A DNA stretch of 64,000 nucleotides, taken from contig NW_025062477.1 in NCBI RefSeq assembly GCF_000002995.4, positions 9,892,649 through 9,956,648 of the forward strand, written 5' to 3'. This document shows positions 50,001 to 61,403 of the stretch, one piece after another. A program made the translations under genes and the position numbers. Position 1 is the first letter of the stretch. Each line of letters starts with the position of its first letter. The stretch comes from Brugia malayi (lineage: Eukaryota; Nematoda; Chromadorea; Rhabditida; Onchocercidae). A model generated the notes under the pieces. It ran no database searches and had not been told where the DNA came from. It saw only the letters and a list, made by a program, of their open reading frames with translations.

Positions 50001-53000
50001 AAATATAGTTACTCATCTTCGGGCAATAAGTAACAATATCCGAGAACATGGAAAAATGGAAGATACATTAATTCGCTAATTAAAAAAAAATCCACAGTAG
50101 CAACTAACTAGTGATGTTGACTATTTTTCTGCGAACATTAACGAACAGTTTTACAATTCAACTTAGCTGAATAGTTCTAGACAAGAAAGTATAACAAGTC
50201 AAGTTAAGCAATTCAACTTAGCTTGTACACATTCGAACTTACTGCATTACTAACACTCAACCATTCATTTTGGATGCACGGGTCTACTAACCTTGTAACT
50301 GCATTCCCAGCTCTTCACTGATTTCTCCGTCTCTCCCTCTCGAAAAAGTTTCTGCATTAGCTACAAAATCATCACTATTCGGTGATATTAAGCATTGCTT
50401 CTCTGCACTAAGCTGTATTAGATTTGCCGTAAAGACCTGGGACGAACCTTGCTGAAACTTTTATACTGTGCGACTTAGACAAATGATACGCTTATCCAGT
50501 ATAACATACCTTTCGAATTATTCGATTCCAGAGCCTTCAAGTTACTCCTTATCCAGCCCTTTTATATTTTCATTTCCTAACACACATTTTCATTTTCCTA
50601 ACACCATCATTCCACCCTAAGAAACAAAAACAAACCAACTACTTCTCATTATTGTTGTATCAAGATTTTGTACTTCGATTTACATACCTCTCTATACATT
50701 TCAAATATTGATGAAGTAATGTTATGACATCAAACTAGGTTTTGTGCAATAGTTCTGTGCGCATTTTCAGCTACATTAAAATTATGTTCCAACTTTCACA
50801 AATTCAATAAATGAATCTGACCACTTAAAACCGAGTAGAAATTTTAGGAAATCTCTTACTATGTGACTTGGACTAGATGGACTTAGAGAAGGTGACTCAT
50901 CCACTAGACACAGTTCCGGGATGGTAGCAGCGGACAGAAGATTTCTTATTCCACTATACTCTGAGTGACAGATATCAATCGGCTTTTTCCCATCATTGTC
51001 AATACGATCACGACTTGCACCCGCGTGTAACAACAACCAAACCAACTGTAAACACATTTTTGTTACTGAAAATAAGAAAAGTGAATAGCAATTTGCAGCG
51101 AGACACGCTGTTTAAAGAAAAAGTTTTTTAATTAAAATTAAAAGTTAGGTTTTTAATTAAAAATTTTTTAATAAAATAGTTTCTAATAACTATAGAGATT
51201 AAAATTCACCTTTTCATTTCCACTCGTGACAGCATCATGTAAAGGAGTGTCATCACAATCTGACAGCGCATTAACATCTGCATCGTAGCTGAAAACTGCC
51301 GAAGCCACTCAGTTCATACTCTGATGAATTACATACAATTTTCGTAATGAAAAACTAACATACCTAAGAAGAAGTTTAGCAACTTTGAAATGCCCATGAT
51401 AGCATGCTTCATGTAAGGGAGTCCAACCAGCATAATCCCGAGCATTGATAACTGCACCTTCCTCGATTAACTTCTTGCACAGTTGGTGTTCTCCCTTACG
51501 TGCTGCTACATGCAATGGTGTCTCACCACGTTCATTCTTTTTATGAACCTTCAAAATATTGCAATAAATATAAACTGATCAATTCACAACAACGGTTTAA
51601 CCAATATGAATTATGCAAGACCAAATACCCTCGAAATACGCCTTCTTGATAAGCCAGGTGACCCAGTGCTTGTCTGAGGTAACTGCAAACTGAGTGAAGA
51701 CGAGTCCGCCGCTACTTGCATTGGTTCTTCCATCTCAAAAAACAATAAAAAAAAACATTATAGCTGCATCCATTCACATTTACACAAAGAACAAATATTT
51801 TAGTTTTTTCTATCGAAATGTTATGGTTTCTTTCATTTTTTCATAAGATGACAAACTCCTAGAGCGAAATTAAGGTTAATACAACAGTCCTTTAAACTCA
51901 CAATTTACACCTCTAAAAAAATGAACAAAGAATAAGTTAAAATTGAGATGGAATAATTTATTTCAACTTATTATAGGATTTATTATTTCACACAGCCTAC
52001 GGAAATGCTATCTTAACAGTTGTATTCATAAAATAAAGAATAAAGCATAGCAAGATAGATTTCTCTATTTTTTCGAAGTGTAAGCAAAACTTAAGAAATG
52101 TAAGAATTTCTTAAAGAATTAAAAAATAATTTGTTACTGAAAATTAAAAGGCTGAAGTGGTTGAATAAAAAATTTTAGGAAGTAATTCTCCAAAAGAGGG
52201 ATGATATGACATTGACTCTTTGAATTTTGGAATAATGATGTCTCCTGTTTTTACATTTATCAAATATTAATTAACAAAGTCATTCAGAAAAAGACTGATT
52301 TCTATGTAAGATCAAAATACGATCATTAGAGAGTACACATTACTAGTGACTTTTCTTATACTAGTTCATAATCTTTTCCTTTTCTCTCCGAAACATTTTC
52401 TAACGAAAGATTTCGTAGATGTTAAATACACATTACAGCAAATTCTTGAAGTCTTTTATGATGCTTCGTGATGAGGATAAAATTTTGATAAGGTTTGGAG
52501 GAAGTCAAGGAATCTGATCGGCTAGAAAAAAATCGAAAACAGAAAGAATGTGGTGATGACAACAACAGCAAAATGGAGAAGGAGATACAGAGAATGGAAG
52601 GCGGAGAAAGAAGTTAGTAGTTATGTGAGTTTGGCAACAGTTGGTATCGCAGCAACAGCTAGTCACATTAATCGAAATACAGACGAGGACACCAGTCGCA
52701 CTTTCCATCGTTCAGCAAATTGGAGGGGCAATGAATTATGTCATTCCGTACAACTAGATACTGTTCAAATGAATTTGCTAATAAGGTTCATTCACAAAAG
52801 CACTCGTTTCTTACAATTTAACAGAGTTAATAAACCATTAGAGATTTTATGAGATTAATTGATTTTAATGATCAAATGAAAAAAAAAAAATTGTAATCTC
52901 TCTATAACTGTTAGCTCAATCGCTAAAAAGTTACTGGAAATACTAGGAAGAGTTCAACTGAAAGTCATCAAAATGTAAAGCATCATAATCAAATTACAGC

Positions 53001-54176
53001 TTACATAAACATTATCAATTTAATATCTAAAACCTGAAACGAACGAAAGTAAACATTTGCTTAGAATATAATGTTTATAAATTACAAAACAAAGCACAGT
53101 AAATCAATTTTTAATATTATTTCTTTAGATATATTTGAAGTGGTATGCCGATACTATAAAAAATTCACAATTTTTTTTTTTTGTGAAAAAATTCACAAAA
53201 ATTCACAAAAAATTGTGAGTTTGTGAATTCACAATTCACAACTCACAATTTTTCAGAAATTAATGCTCGAAAATTTACCATGACAGAAATCTTTTCAAAC
53301 GTTAAAGTTGCAACTTTCAAACTGATTTCTTTTTGCTATATATTAACTTTTATTAATTAGGAGCTGATGCTTTAAACTTCTAAAAGAAATGTAGCATTTT
53401 TATGATGGAAATTAATTTCACTTCAAAAATTTTTCCTTATCCTGCTGAACAACTCTTTCAGTAAACAATAATTAATAAACAAGCGAAATCTGTTTAAACT
53501 TAATTAAAGAAGAGAAATAACATAACGTCATAAATCCTACACAGAGAATTAAGTTAATTAAACCTGTTTTATGATAGCCAGTTGCTGACGTATGCTCACT
53601 GGATAAGCTGGTAACGGTGAACTGTGTGCACGCTGTAACCCGTTATTGGCAACAGATGAAGAGACCTGTGTCGATGATGTCGATGAGCCCTGCCGTTGCC
53701 TGATCCCTGATGTTCGACGCCGTCCAGAACATGAAACTAAACATGTTTGCAGAGGAAACCGAGGGTGTCAATTTGTTGTAGTTCAACGATAGAGCTCTAC
53801 TGATGGAGCTCAAACTGAACCTGGTTATAGCCAATTTGGTTTTGAAAAGAGAAAGGTGTCTCCTAACAAAACTGGAAGTGAAAGCGACAACATGACCTCA
53901 CACTTATGAAGATTCTATCACTTTTCTGAACACATCACAACACGGAAAAGCATGTTGTGGCAACTAAAATCAACTAGAAAACAGCGTGAGGATTCTACTG
54001 AAAACTTCAGTATTTTATATGATAATAAGAACTGCAGACAATATTATAGTTAAATTAGCACCTTGCCGTTTTTCACGCTCACTAATCAGCGAGGAAGAAC
54101 CATCATCAGACAGTTCCAAATCATATAATGGAATTTGTTGGGTTTGTTGTGTTTCACCCAATCCGTCAAACATCAT
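44003..54176 (-). CDS. ANKRD11/12-type ankyrin-repeat chromatin regulator, 19 exons
   Basis: Exons, 5' to 3': 54176-54062, 53736-53564, 51733-51629, 51548-51364, 51288-51210, 51045-50860, 49736-49663, 49552-49283, 49033-48913, 47900-47774, 47620-47508, 47116-46914, 46719-46532, 46379-46264, 46178-46044, 45793-45695, 45593-45488, 44759-44593 and 44110-44003. All phases close, giving 889 aa. TGA directly precedes the ATG in frame. Ankyrin repeats span about 132-262 (NERGETPLHVAARKG, AGWTPLHEACYHGHFKVAKL). A serine-rich, charged, probably disordered middle follows. The C-terminal part (about 690-889) resembles the ANKRD11/12 C-terminus: YKVERERLQMQAESEVIRML, then YEKLAEIMLRRQQMEADALY. The terminal exon keeps the aligned Trp (AEQIFIW). 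Skipping its donor reads on to a stop at 44527, an alternative shorter tail. Human homologues are nuclear co-regulators that bind histone deacetylases and p160 coactivators. At 889 aa this is far shorter than human ANKRD11 (about 2,660 aa). Confidence 0.87.
52540..52745. other. GC-richer island in intron 2 of ANKRD11/12-like gene
   Basis: This block is clearly less AT-rich than the surrounding intron and is open on the plus strand from an ATG at 52556 to about 52852. That frame is rich in Arg, Lys and Thr and matches no family I recognise. It may be an internal promoter, because the next exon of the host gene begins exactly with ATG (51733). A nested plus-strand gene is less likely. Confidence 0.35.
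53163..53252. repeat. Cluster of TTCACAA / TTGTGAA inverted repeats
   Basis: At least four copies of TTCACAA-like words and several of the complement TTGTGAA lie within about 90 bp, so several alternative hairpins are possible. It is inside an intron of the ANKRD11/12-like gene, roughly 310 bp beyond the donor at 53563. Confidence 0.8.
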
Positions 54177-55793
54177 TCAGTTGTTCTTTCGGCATCTCGA
54201 AATCCCATCACTTCAAACTGCAAAACTTGACAAAATTACCAAGTAGGCTAGAACTATATATGTTCACCAAAAAATTAAACCTTATTTAGGATATCAATTC
54301 GTAAAACATATTACATAAATAGGTATACAATTAAATTAGTTGAACTCGAGTAAATAATATAATGTAACATGCTATTTAGCTTAATGCTTTTGAATTCTTA
54401 AAACCAAACTTGAGGAATAAAAGAATCCCATAGAATTTTCCGCTGTTTCCTATGCGAATCACTAGTATTGGGAGGTAGTACTCCACACTGGAAAAATCTC
54501 AGTGTACACTAGAAATTAATCACATGGAAGTAATAGGTATCATAGAAAACCTTTTAGGAACAGCAAAAACAATGCTTGATCAATTTATAAAAATATGACG
54601 ATGTCAAAATAAAAAAAAAACATTGCATATATAAGAATGTATCAAAACGAAACTTTGAGAACAATACGAAAGCACAGGAAAAACAGACGTTAGAATGAGT
54701 AGTGCACATACAGGAGTATAAAAAAGTGTTCATCATGTGAATGTGAGAAAAAAAATCGGTTGAACAATAATAGTGAATTATGTGATAATAATTTAACATT
54801 AAGAAATGATAAAAACCCGGTAAGTCGGAACAATAACTTTAGTGAGTAATGAAATGATATAAGAAAAGCAATAGTATTTAAAATATATAATTGAACAAAA
54901 ATGCATAGTTTTAAAAACAATTTTACCCTTGAAAAGAATTGTCAAAAAATTCCGCATTATGCATGATGGAGAGTTTCATGAATGGGCTTAAGTAAATAAT
55001 GTCTAGAAACAATAGAAAAATCATTAGCATACATTGAATGAATGTAAGAAATTTTTGCATTACATCCTTAGACCATACATTCGCTCAGATATAAAGTATT
55101 TCAAAGATGGTGCTGGAACAAAACGATATCTAACTGTGAATGAAAAAAGTTATATGTCAGCAGATCCAACAATTAAACTAACACTCATTTTAGAAATTAG
55201 ACGTGGTCTCATTCTATTGAATATTTCAGAAATACAAGCATAAACTAAGAAAGAATGAAACAGTGCAACAAGTGAACAAGATACTTGAATTTTATCCGGC
55301 TTACATAATTTCTCTAATTAAAATTTTCATTTAACTACTAAAATTGGGAGTAGTTTAAACGGTGAAACTGTAATAACAGCATAACCGACTCTTGCTCAGG
55401 ATCATAAAAATTTCTGCACTCAGTTAGTGACAAAAATTATTTTGAGTCCTTCGATCTTTTAATCTACAATCTAAACGTACTGTCCATGTACATGGAATCT
55501 AGTACAAGTTGTAATTTCGAAGAAACAAGCACAACACTATAATCATTGCATATGGCAAAACTTCATTCAGTATTGTCATGTTTCCCAAAATTCTCCATCT
55601 GGGTCTTTCTGCTGTACCTTTACATTCATAAATGCAAGCTGTTAGTTTTAATTTTCATACCTATGCAAAGTCAAATAAATAAGTAAACATAGCAAATGGT
55701 TTTGAATAAATCTTGATACTATTAATTGTTGATTTCCAAGTTCTAAAGTTTAGCAAGACAACCTAATTTTGAAAAACTCTAAAACCAAAGGAT
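54177..55793. other. Intergenic region between ANKRD11/12-like gene and snx-27
   Basis: About 1.6 kb of AT-rich sequence with no supportable gene. It must hold the promoter of the ANKRD11/12-like gene on its left and the snx-27 3' UTR on its right. No TATA box or other element stands out. Confidence 0.6.
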
Positions 55794-58700
55794 TTAATAT
55801 TCCTCTTTGAAAAAAATCAATCCGGCGCGTCTTTCACGTTCCTCGAGTATTCGTGAAAAGCAAAAGTTCATATACACCGCCTGCAACAAACCTTTATTAA
55901 CAAACAAACCTGACAGTGACAGCGACAAAACATAGAAATGTGAGGAGAAGTTAGCGTATCTTCCTACAGATTCTCATATTATTTAACTGAAAGGTATAAA
56001 AATTCAATTATGGAAGTTATTCAGTATGGAAAAATAAATACTCACAAATTGAGTGCTTAATTTGACTGATTTTGGCTTCTTTTGTGAACGTGCATATTCA
56101 AATGCAAATGTAGCACCATTGTCAACAACTTTGTATTCCAAAATGTCAGCCCAATCGAATACAAGCACTTCTTCCTAAATGTTACCCACTGTTCAGAAGG
56201 TATTATTCGCAATTACATATATTCAAGAATAACTCCTTTATTATCCTTTCAAATTATAAAAAACAATTCACAAGGAGAAAATTTGACTAAATTTGATCAA
56301 TTTTTTCAAGCCAATATTCTTAAAAAACTAAACATGAAACCAGACCTGAAGATTACCCTCGTAATCGCATGCATGTATGGTCAACTGGGAAAACTCAACT
56401 CCTAATATAATATCACCATCTTTACGACTGCCGCAACTACAGTGAGGAAAAACAATTCTATTGTAACCATCCATTGCGCGCACCATATTCAAATACTGCA
56501 AACATAACTTCTTAGACAGAGATTCAAAACAGATTGCTATCACCAATTTGATTTCAAATGTTTCAATGTTGAGTGTGTAGCATCCTTTCACAATTCAAAA
56601 TTGGATAAACAAATATCTCATGCAAAATGAATGACCAAGTATAAAGGTGGCTCAACAATTAATTGTACGTGATAAAAATGACCTTATCAGCCCTTTCAAT
56701 GCTTTGTAATGCCTTGAGCTGAAACATTTTTTCCTTGGCTGATACAAGGCCACCATTTACATCCGCAACTGCTTGCCAAAAACATAATTCTTTGAACACC
56801 TTATCGCTGAAAAAAATATACTATATTAATTATGAGGAGAAAAAAACAACTATGAATTCTGAATTCAATCAACGATTTCAAGAGAAATTTTTCAAAATAC
56901 AATAAAGTTGAAAATTTCAAATAGCGAAAAAATGGTATTAGCAAAATACTGCTAATATGAACTGACACTCTAAGTAGAGATTCCCGTATGTGAGGACAGC
57001 ACATTCATTCCAAATTCTCTTGTTATACATTAATTTAATTGCCTCGCATTTAAATCAAAGCAGAAAAAAATACCGTTCACAAAGTTCAATTTCCCTACTG
57101 ATATCAAAAATCCATTTCCGAAGTAGGATGCAAGATGACGCTGCAGACGAGTAATTTTGTATATAAAGAGCATGTGGATACTCGTCATCTGCTAACTTCC
57201 GTTCTGCAACAAAAAAAAAAAAAAAGAGTTTCCCAAATTTAGCATCCTGGTTCGTAGTTTAAAAATATCTAAAGTTTTACGAACTTTTTTCTTTTCTTTC
57301 AATATCACTGAAATAACTTGCACGAAATCAGCTTTATTCAATGAAAATCTCGTCTACACCTAAAGTAATGAAATAGAATACCGAATCCACATTCAGCCAT
57401 TTCAAATAGCGCGCAGCATCTACTTGTTTCTGAAGACATATTCAAACGCTTTTGCGTTGCCTATAAGAAAAAGAAATATAGACAAATTCCTGCATGAGTT
57501 TGTCTAGACATATTGCTGTGAATATATTCGCAAGTTAAATTCATCGAACCAACATTGTCAGAGTTGTGATTATTTAATTAATAAACTAGCCGATTCATGC
57601 AGATAGGAAACTTTTTATAAAGCTATAGCGATAGAACAAAAAATATAAAACATGATTTCAGTATGAATAGCACTTTTTACGAAACAGTGAATAAAAAACA
57701 TAATAGGAAATTGCTGAAGAAAGAAAAATTACCATATATAATTCTATTGCAGTGCAGTGACGCTTAATATTTAATAGAAGAGAATTCCCATCCGGTAATA
57801 ATATACGAATATGCACATCAGCAATGGCACACTCTGACAACGAGTCTTCCATCAAAAATTCCTAGAATATAGATAAATTCAATATAAACTATGCATACTT
57901 AACAACATCACATTTGAGTACAACTGATGTTCATTGTTTCAATTATTAGCGTTAATTTTCAGACCCAACTTAACGAAGATCCCTGCAATTCTTTTTTACA
58001 TAACTTTTTTGTCAGATATTATAGCAAGAAATTTCGCACAGCTTAGTTTGCTGGATCATTTTTAGGATTTAATAAAGGAAATATTTACTTGCATAATATC
58101 TGAATCTGCTATAACTCTAATAGCACAAATTTTTTCCAAATATGACTCCAATCCTCGTCGACGAGCATCCAATTGTTGTTCCGATAATGAAAATGGCCAT
58201 TTACTGGGCAATTTTGGAAAATCAAAATCAATAAATTCATGTTTGAGTAAATTGTGCAATTGAACAAATTCACTGTAACGTCGTGATCCAAGATGTCGAC
58301 CAGCCATATGTACATTATAAGCAATAAAACGTTCTCCATTTGCTGTTATTGTCTGATAACTTGGAATAGTTATGGGTAATGAACGCTTTTCAGAATAATC
58401 ATATCTGAAACGGAGAAACATTCCCAATCAAAAATGACCTTTCTTACAAAAAGTGAAGATATAGTTATCATTATGTTTGTAATTATCTTTTTAAAGACTA
58501 CCTGCACGATGCACAAGTTTCTTCAGTCAGACCATTTTCAAAACGCTCTGCATCAACAGCATCCACAGAAATCACAACTAACGACAATTTATCACCACCA
58601 TCTTTTATAAGTTCTACAACTTGTTTGTGTGTTGCTCCTTCTACATCAACGCCATTTCTGTAAAAATATTATGGGATTTAATATGAAGAACAGGAAAACA

Positions 58701-59234
58701 AAAATACTAAAAATATTAATATAGTAATGCAGAAACTTATGAAAATAACGTCGCTATATCATACGGAATTCAATAAAACATTAATATGGCATAAAATTAC
58801 ACTTGCAGAATGCGATCTCCTTTCAATAAACCAGCTTTCGCAGCTGCACCTCCACGAAGTACTGCACTTACATGTTGCAGGGGAGCATATAATTCACCGT
58901 TGATACTTCGTAACTGACCACCTTCACTGACCTGTCCTTTGACATTGAAACCAAAACCTGTAGAAAGATGAAATGAAGGAAGACTGTTCACTCTTCTCCT
59001 TTTATAGAAAAGAGTGGACAGTAATATTTAACAGTTATGAAAGAAGCAAAATGAATTAAGATTAAAACGACCTTACACCTTAAAGTGAATAAAAGAGATG
59101 AAAAAGCGAACCAATGAAGAAATATTACCAGTGTCGGATTTAACGACTGTAACAAGATGCGGTTTGGGGTTGAAGTTATGTCGCACTGGTACCATAAAAC
59201 AGTCTTCACTCGAGTCACTCTCATCACCCATCAT
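55794..59234 (-). CDS. snx-27: Sorting nexin 27 (PDZ-PX-FERM retromer adaptor)
   Basis: Exons, 5' to 3': 59234-59129, 58957-58801, 58657-58502, 58404-58089, 57861-57733, 57460-57382, 57203-57074, 56806-56683, 56495-56346, 56174-56046 and 55880-55794. All phases close, giving 520 aa against about 541 in human. The PDZ domain spans about 28-125 and contains [20 protein letters not shown], a near-identical copy of the SNX27 carboxylate-binding loop, then [13 protein letters not shown] and [11 protein letters not shown]. The PX domain spans about 145-245: [34 protein letters not shown] and [15 protein letters not shown]. The C-terminal FERM-like half contains [35 protein letters not shown] and [16 protein letters not shown], and it ends in KEEY like the human protein. 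SNX27 is an endosomal adaptor that reads PDZ-binding tails of cargo and hands them to retromer for recycling to the plasma membrane. The second donor at exon 2 (GT then GTAATT) is required for phase. Confidence 0.97.
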
Positions 59235-59579
59235 GCAATATCAACCATCTTATCAACTGACTGCTTCATTATATCAATATCTAAACACTAATCAATCCAT
59301 GCCACACAAAAATCGACACATTAGCCGAGAAATCAACTTAATTTATCAACGGCTTCTCATTGACCTTCCATTTTACAGCCTATGGAAGAAGAGTATAAGG
59401 TTGAGATTTGGTCGATGTGCAAACCAATAAACCAAGCAAAAGTTAACAGGATGAGTGACATCACATGTGGTTGGATAAAGTATTAGCAATTTACAGGACG
59501 GATGTAGATTTCTTAGCTCGGTCGATTATTCATTAGCATTGTAAACATTTGTTATTCCAAATAATTGTGAAATTTGAGG
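59235..59579. promoter_or_regulatory. Bidirectional intergenic region, snx-27 / LIM gene
   Basis: About 345 bp separates the snx-27 ATG (minus) from the LIM-gene ATG (plus). Both promoters and 5' UTRs must lie here or within the neighbouring gene. The plus-strand open frame at 59098-59430 is antisense to snx-27 exon 1 and is treated as a shadow. No TATA or initiator motif is convincing. Confidence 0.5.
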
Positions 59580-60278
59580 ATGCTTCGAAGAGGTCTCTGT
59601 GGGAAATGCGCAAAGCCACTTGTGAACGAAGCTATCTTGGCCCTTGGACAGTTATACCACGTAAACCACTTATGCTGCAACTATTGCGAAACACGGATAT
59701 GCTACATCGAGGAAAGCTTCATTGTTGATAATAAAATGGCCTGCACTCGTTGCTTCTATAAACTCAGCCCCAAATGCTATAAGTGCAAAAGGTCTGTTGT
59801 CAACGAATATACCGTAAATGGTTCGTTCTTTCTACTCATCTTCCTATCATCTTTCTATAGTCTAACAACTCGGAGACATTGTGCATTGATTTAACAACCA
59901 TGTTGATAATTTCTCCAGACAGTTCATCTGCAGCCATTCAACGTCCAGTATTACCTTCCGTACGATAATGGGGTTTGAGAGTTTGCTCCTTGCATCCCAT
60001 CACTTCTTATCAAAACGGTTTACTTTTAAAAACTTTACTTTCCAACATTAATCTTAAGCAGATCTCTGATCTTTTTTTATAAACTTTAATTGGGCACTAC
60101 AGATGGTCGCTTATATCACCTTAATTGCTTTAAATGCACTCGATGTCATCGTGTTCTGGATGTGGAATATTTCGAAGATGAAGATGGTCGTCTATTAGAC
60201 AGAGACTGCCTTTGGGGGGAAGTGCTTATGGAGCTTATTATTCGTGATATTGATTACGTTGACCCTTCTAAATATTGA
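59580..60278 (+). CDS. Small two-LIM-domain protein
   Basis: Two exons, 59580-59820 and 60103-60278, give 138 aa. The first LIM domain (about 7-63) has CGKC, a 19-residue spacer, HLCC, CNYC and CTRC. The second (about 67-120) has CYKC, a 16-residue spacer, HLNC, CTRC and a final Asp-Cys (LLDRDCLW). The linker YKLSPKCYKC resembles the paxillin/leupaxin inter-LIM linker (FSPRCYYC), so a paxillin-type adaptor origin is likely, but the protein lacks LD motifs and other domains. The exon 1 donor (AATG then GTTCGT) is weak and was chosen because only this phase restores the second zinc site. A middle exon between 59830 and 60090 cannot be excluded. LIM proteins of this size usually serve as nuclear or cytoskeletal scaffolds; partners here are unknown. 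The gene is convergent with the kinase gene 282 bp away. Confidence 0.78.
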
Positions 60279-60560
60279 CGGGCTTTACATGTGATGAAAT
60301 ACTAAAGTAATACAGTCTTTAATCATAATCGATATAAAATCTTTAAAGTAGTTTATATCTGGCCCTCATATCTTCCTGAATGATTTGCAAGTCAAAGAGG
60401 TACGAAATTCGGGACTCCCTAAACCTTTAAATGTGAACTTGACACAAAGAATTCAATTTCATTTGCACTTTTATATTCTTGAGAACATGCACAAAACGAA
60501 GTCATGTCGACAGAATGTTAATCTCTAAAACTACTTTGGCTTATTATTTTACTATCATTT

Positions 60561-61377
60561 CTATTCATACACCCATGTTGCTGTTGCCGAACTCCACTCA
60601 CAGAGTTCTTCTGGTTTAAACCAATGAGTAATTTCACGTTCGGCTGAAGGCAAGGAATCTGAACCATGTACTATATTTCGTCCTGTTTGTATGGAGAAAT
60701 CACCACGAATAGTACCTGGAATAAAATTTTTTAGTGAAACAAAGAGATACCTTGAATTCATAACCTATTTTGACATCTCCTTGATGAAACAGAGTGGTAC
60801 AACTTGATGAGTTGTGCATCATCTTACTACATTGTTTTTTTCAACAGCCAAAAAGTTTTTTTAATACTAACTACTTATAGGATTATCCTCCAAGCACAAC
60901 AAAAATTAACGTGAAATAATTCTAACCTGGCATTGAATTTAGAGGATTTGTCGCGCCAAGCATTTGTCGTGCCTGTTTAACTACATCAAGACCTTCCCAT
61001 ACCATGGCAATTACAGGTCCAGATGACATATAACCCACTAAATCGTTGAAAAACGGTTTTCCTTGCAATTCTTGGTAATGTATCTGAGACATATATTTCT
61101 ATTAAAAGAGTTTCATTTTTGTTTGAATGTCTATGGCAAATAAACATGGAAATTTATTAGTCATCTCCTAACTAAGGAATTCTGAAGTTGGAAATTGTCT
61201 ATTAGAACATGACAAAGATGGACTTACTTCCAAGTGTGATTTTGTGGCTTTTAGCATTTTCATAGCAACCAATTTGTATCCTCGTTGTTCGAATCGCTCA
61301 AAAATTTTTCCAATCAAACCGCGTTGTACGGCATCCGGTTTGATACATATAAATGTTCGTTCCTTTGTGTTTGACAT
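60561..61377 (-). CDS. ndk-1: Nucleoside diphosphate kinase (NME/NM23 family)
   Basis: Exons 61377-61228, 61083-60927 and 60715-60561 give 153 aa, the standard length for group I NDPKs. The enzyme moves the gamma-phosphate from ATP to other nucleoside diphosphates through a phosphohistidine. Visible motifs are [20 protein letters not shown] with the binding lysine, [15 protein letters not shown], the KPN-type loop [20 protein letters not shown], and the active-site IVHGSDS with catalytic His119. The C-terminus ends WVYE. The N-terminus MSNTKERTF has no obvious targeting signal, so a cytosolic hexamer is expected. An acceptor (TTTTTAG at 61405-61404) lies 26 bases before the ATG. It may receive a spliced leader, or an upstream coding exon at 63055-63094 that joins in frame. 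Everything from 61378 to 61403 is open in the same frame. Confidence 0.97.
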
Positions 61378-61403
61378 TTGGCAGTTGTCCTTCTTTTCTC
61401 TTT

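Noticed and set aside
53555..53570. GGTTTAATTA match to the start of the nematode SL1 leader
   Set aside because: It is the donor site of an ANKRD11/12-like intron and the match stops after about ten bases; no SL RNA gene follows.
59098..59430. 110-codon plus-strand frame upstream of the LIM gene
   Set aside because: It overlaps snx-27 exon 1 in antisense and has no similarity of its own.
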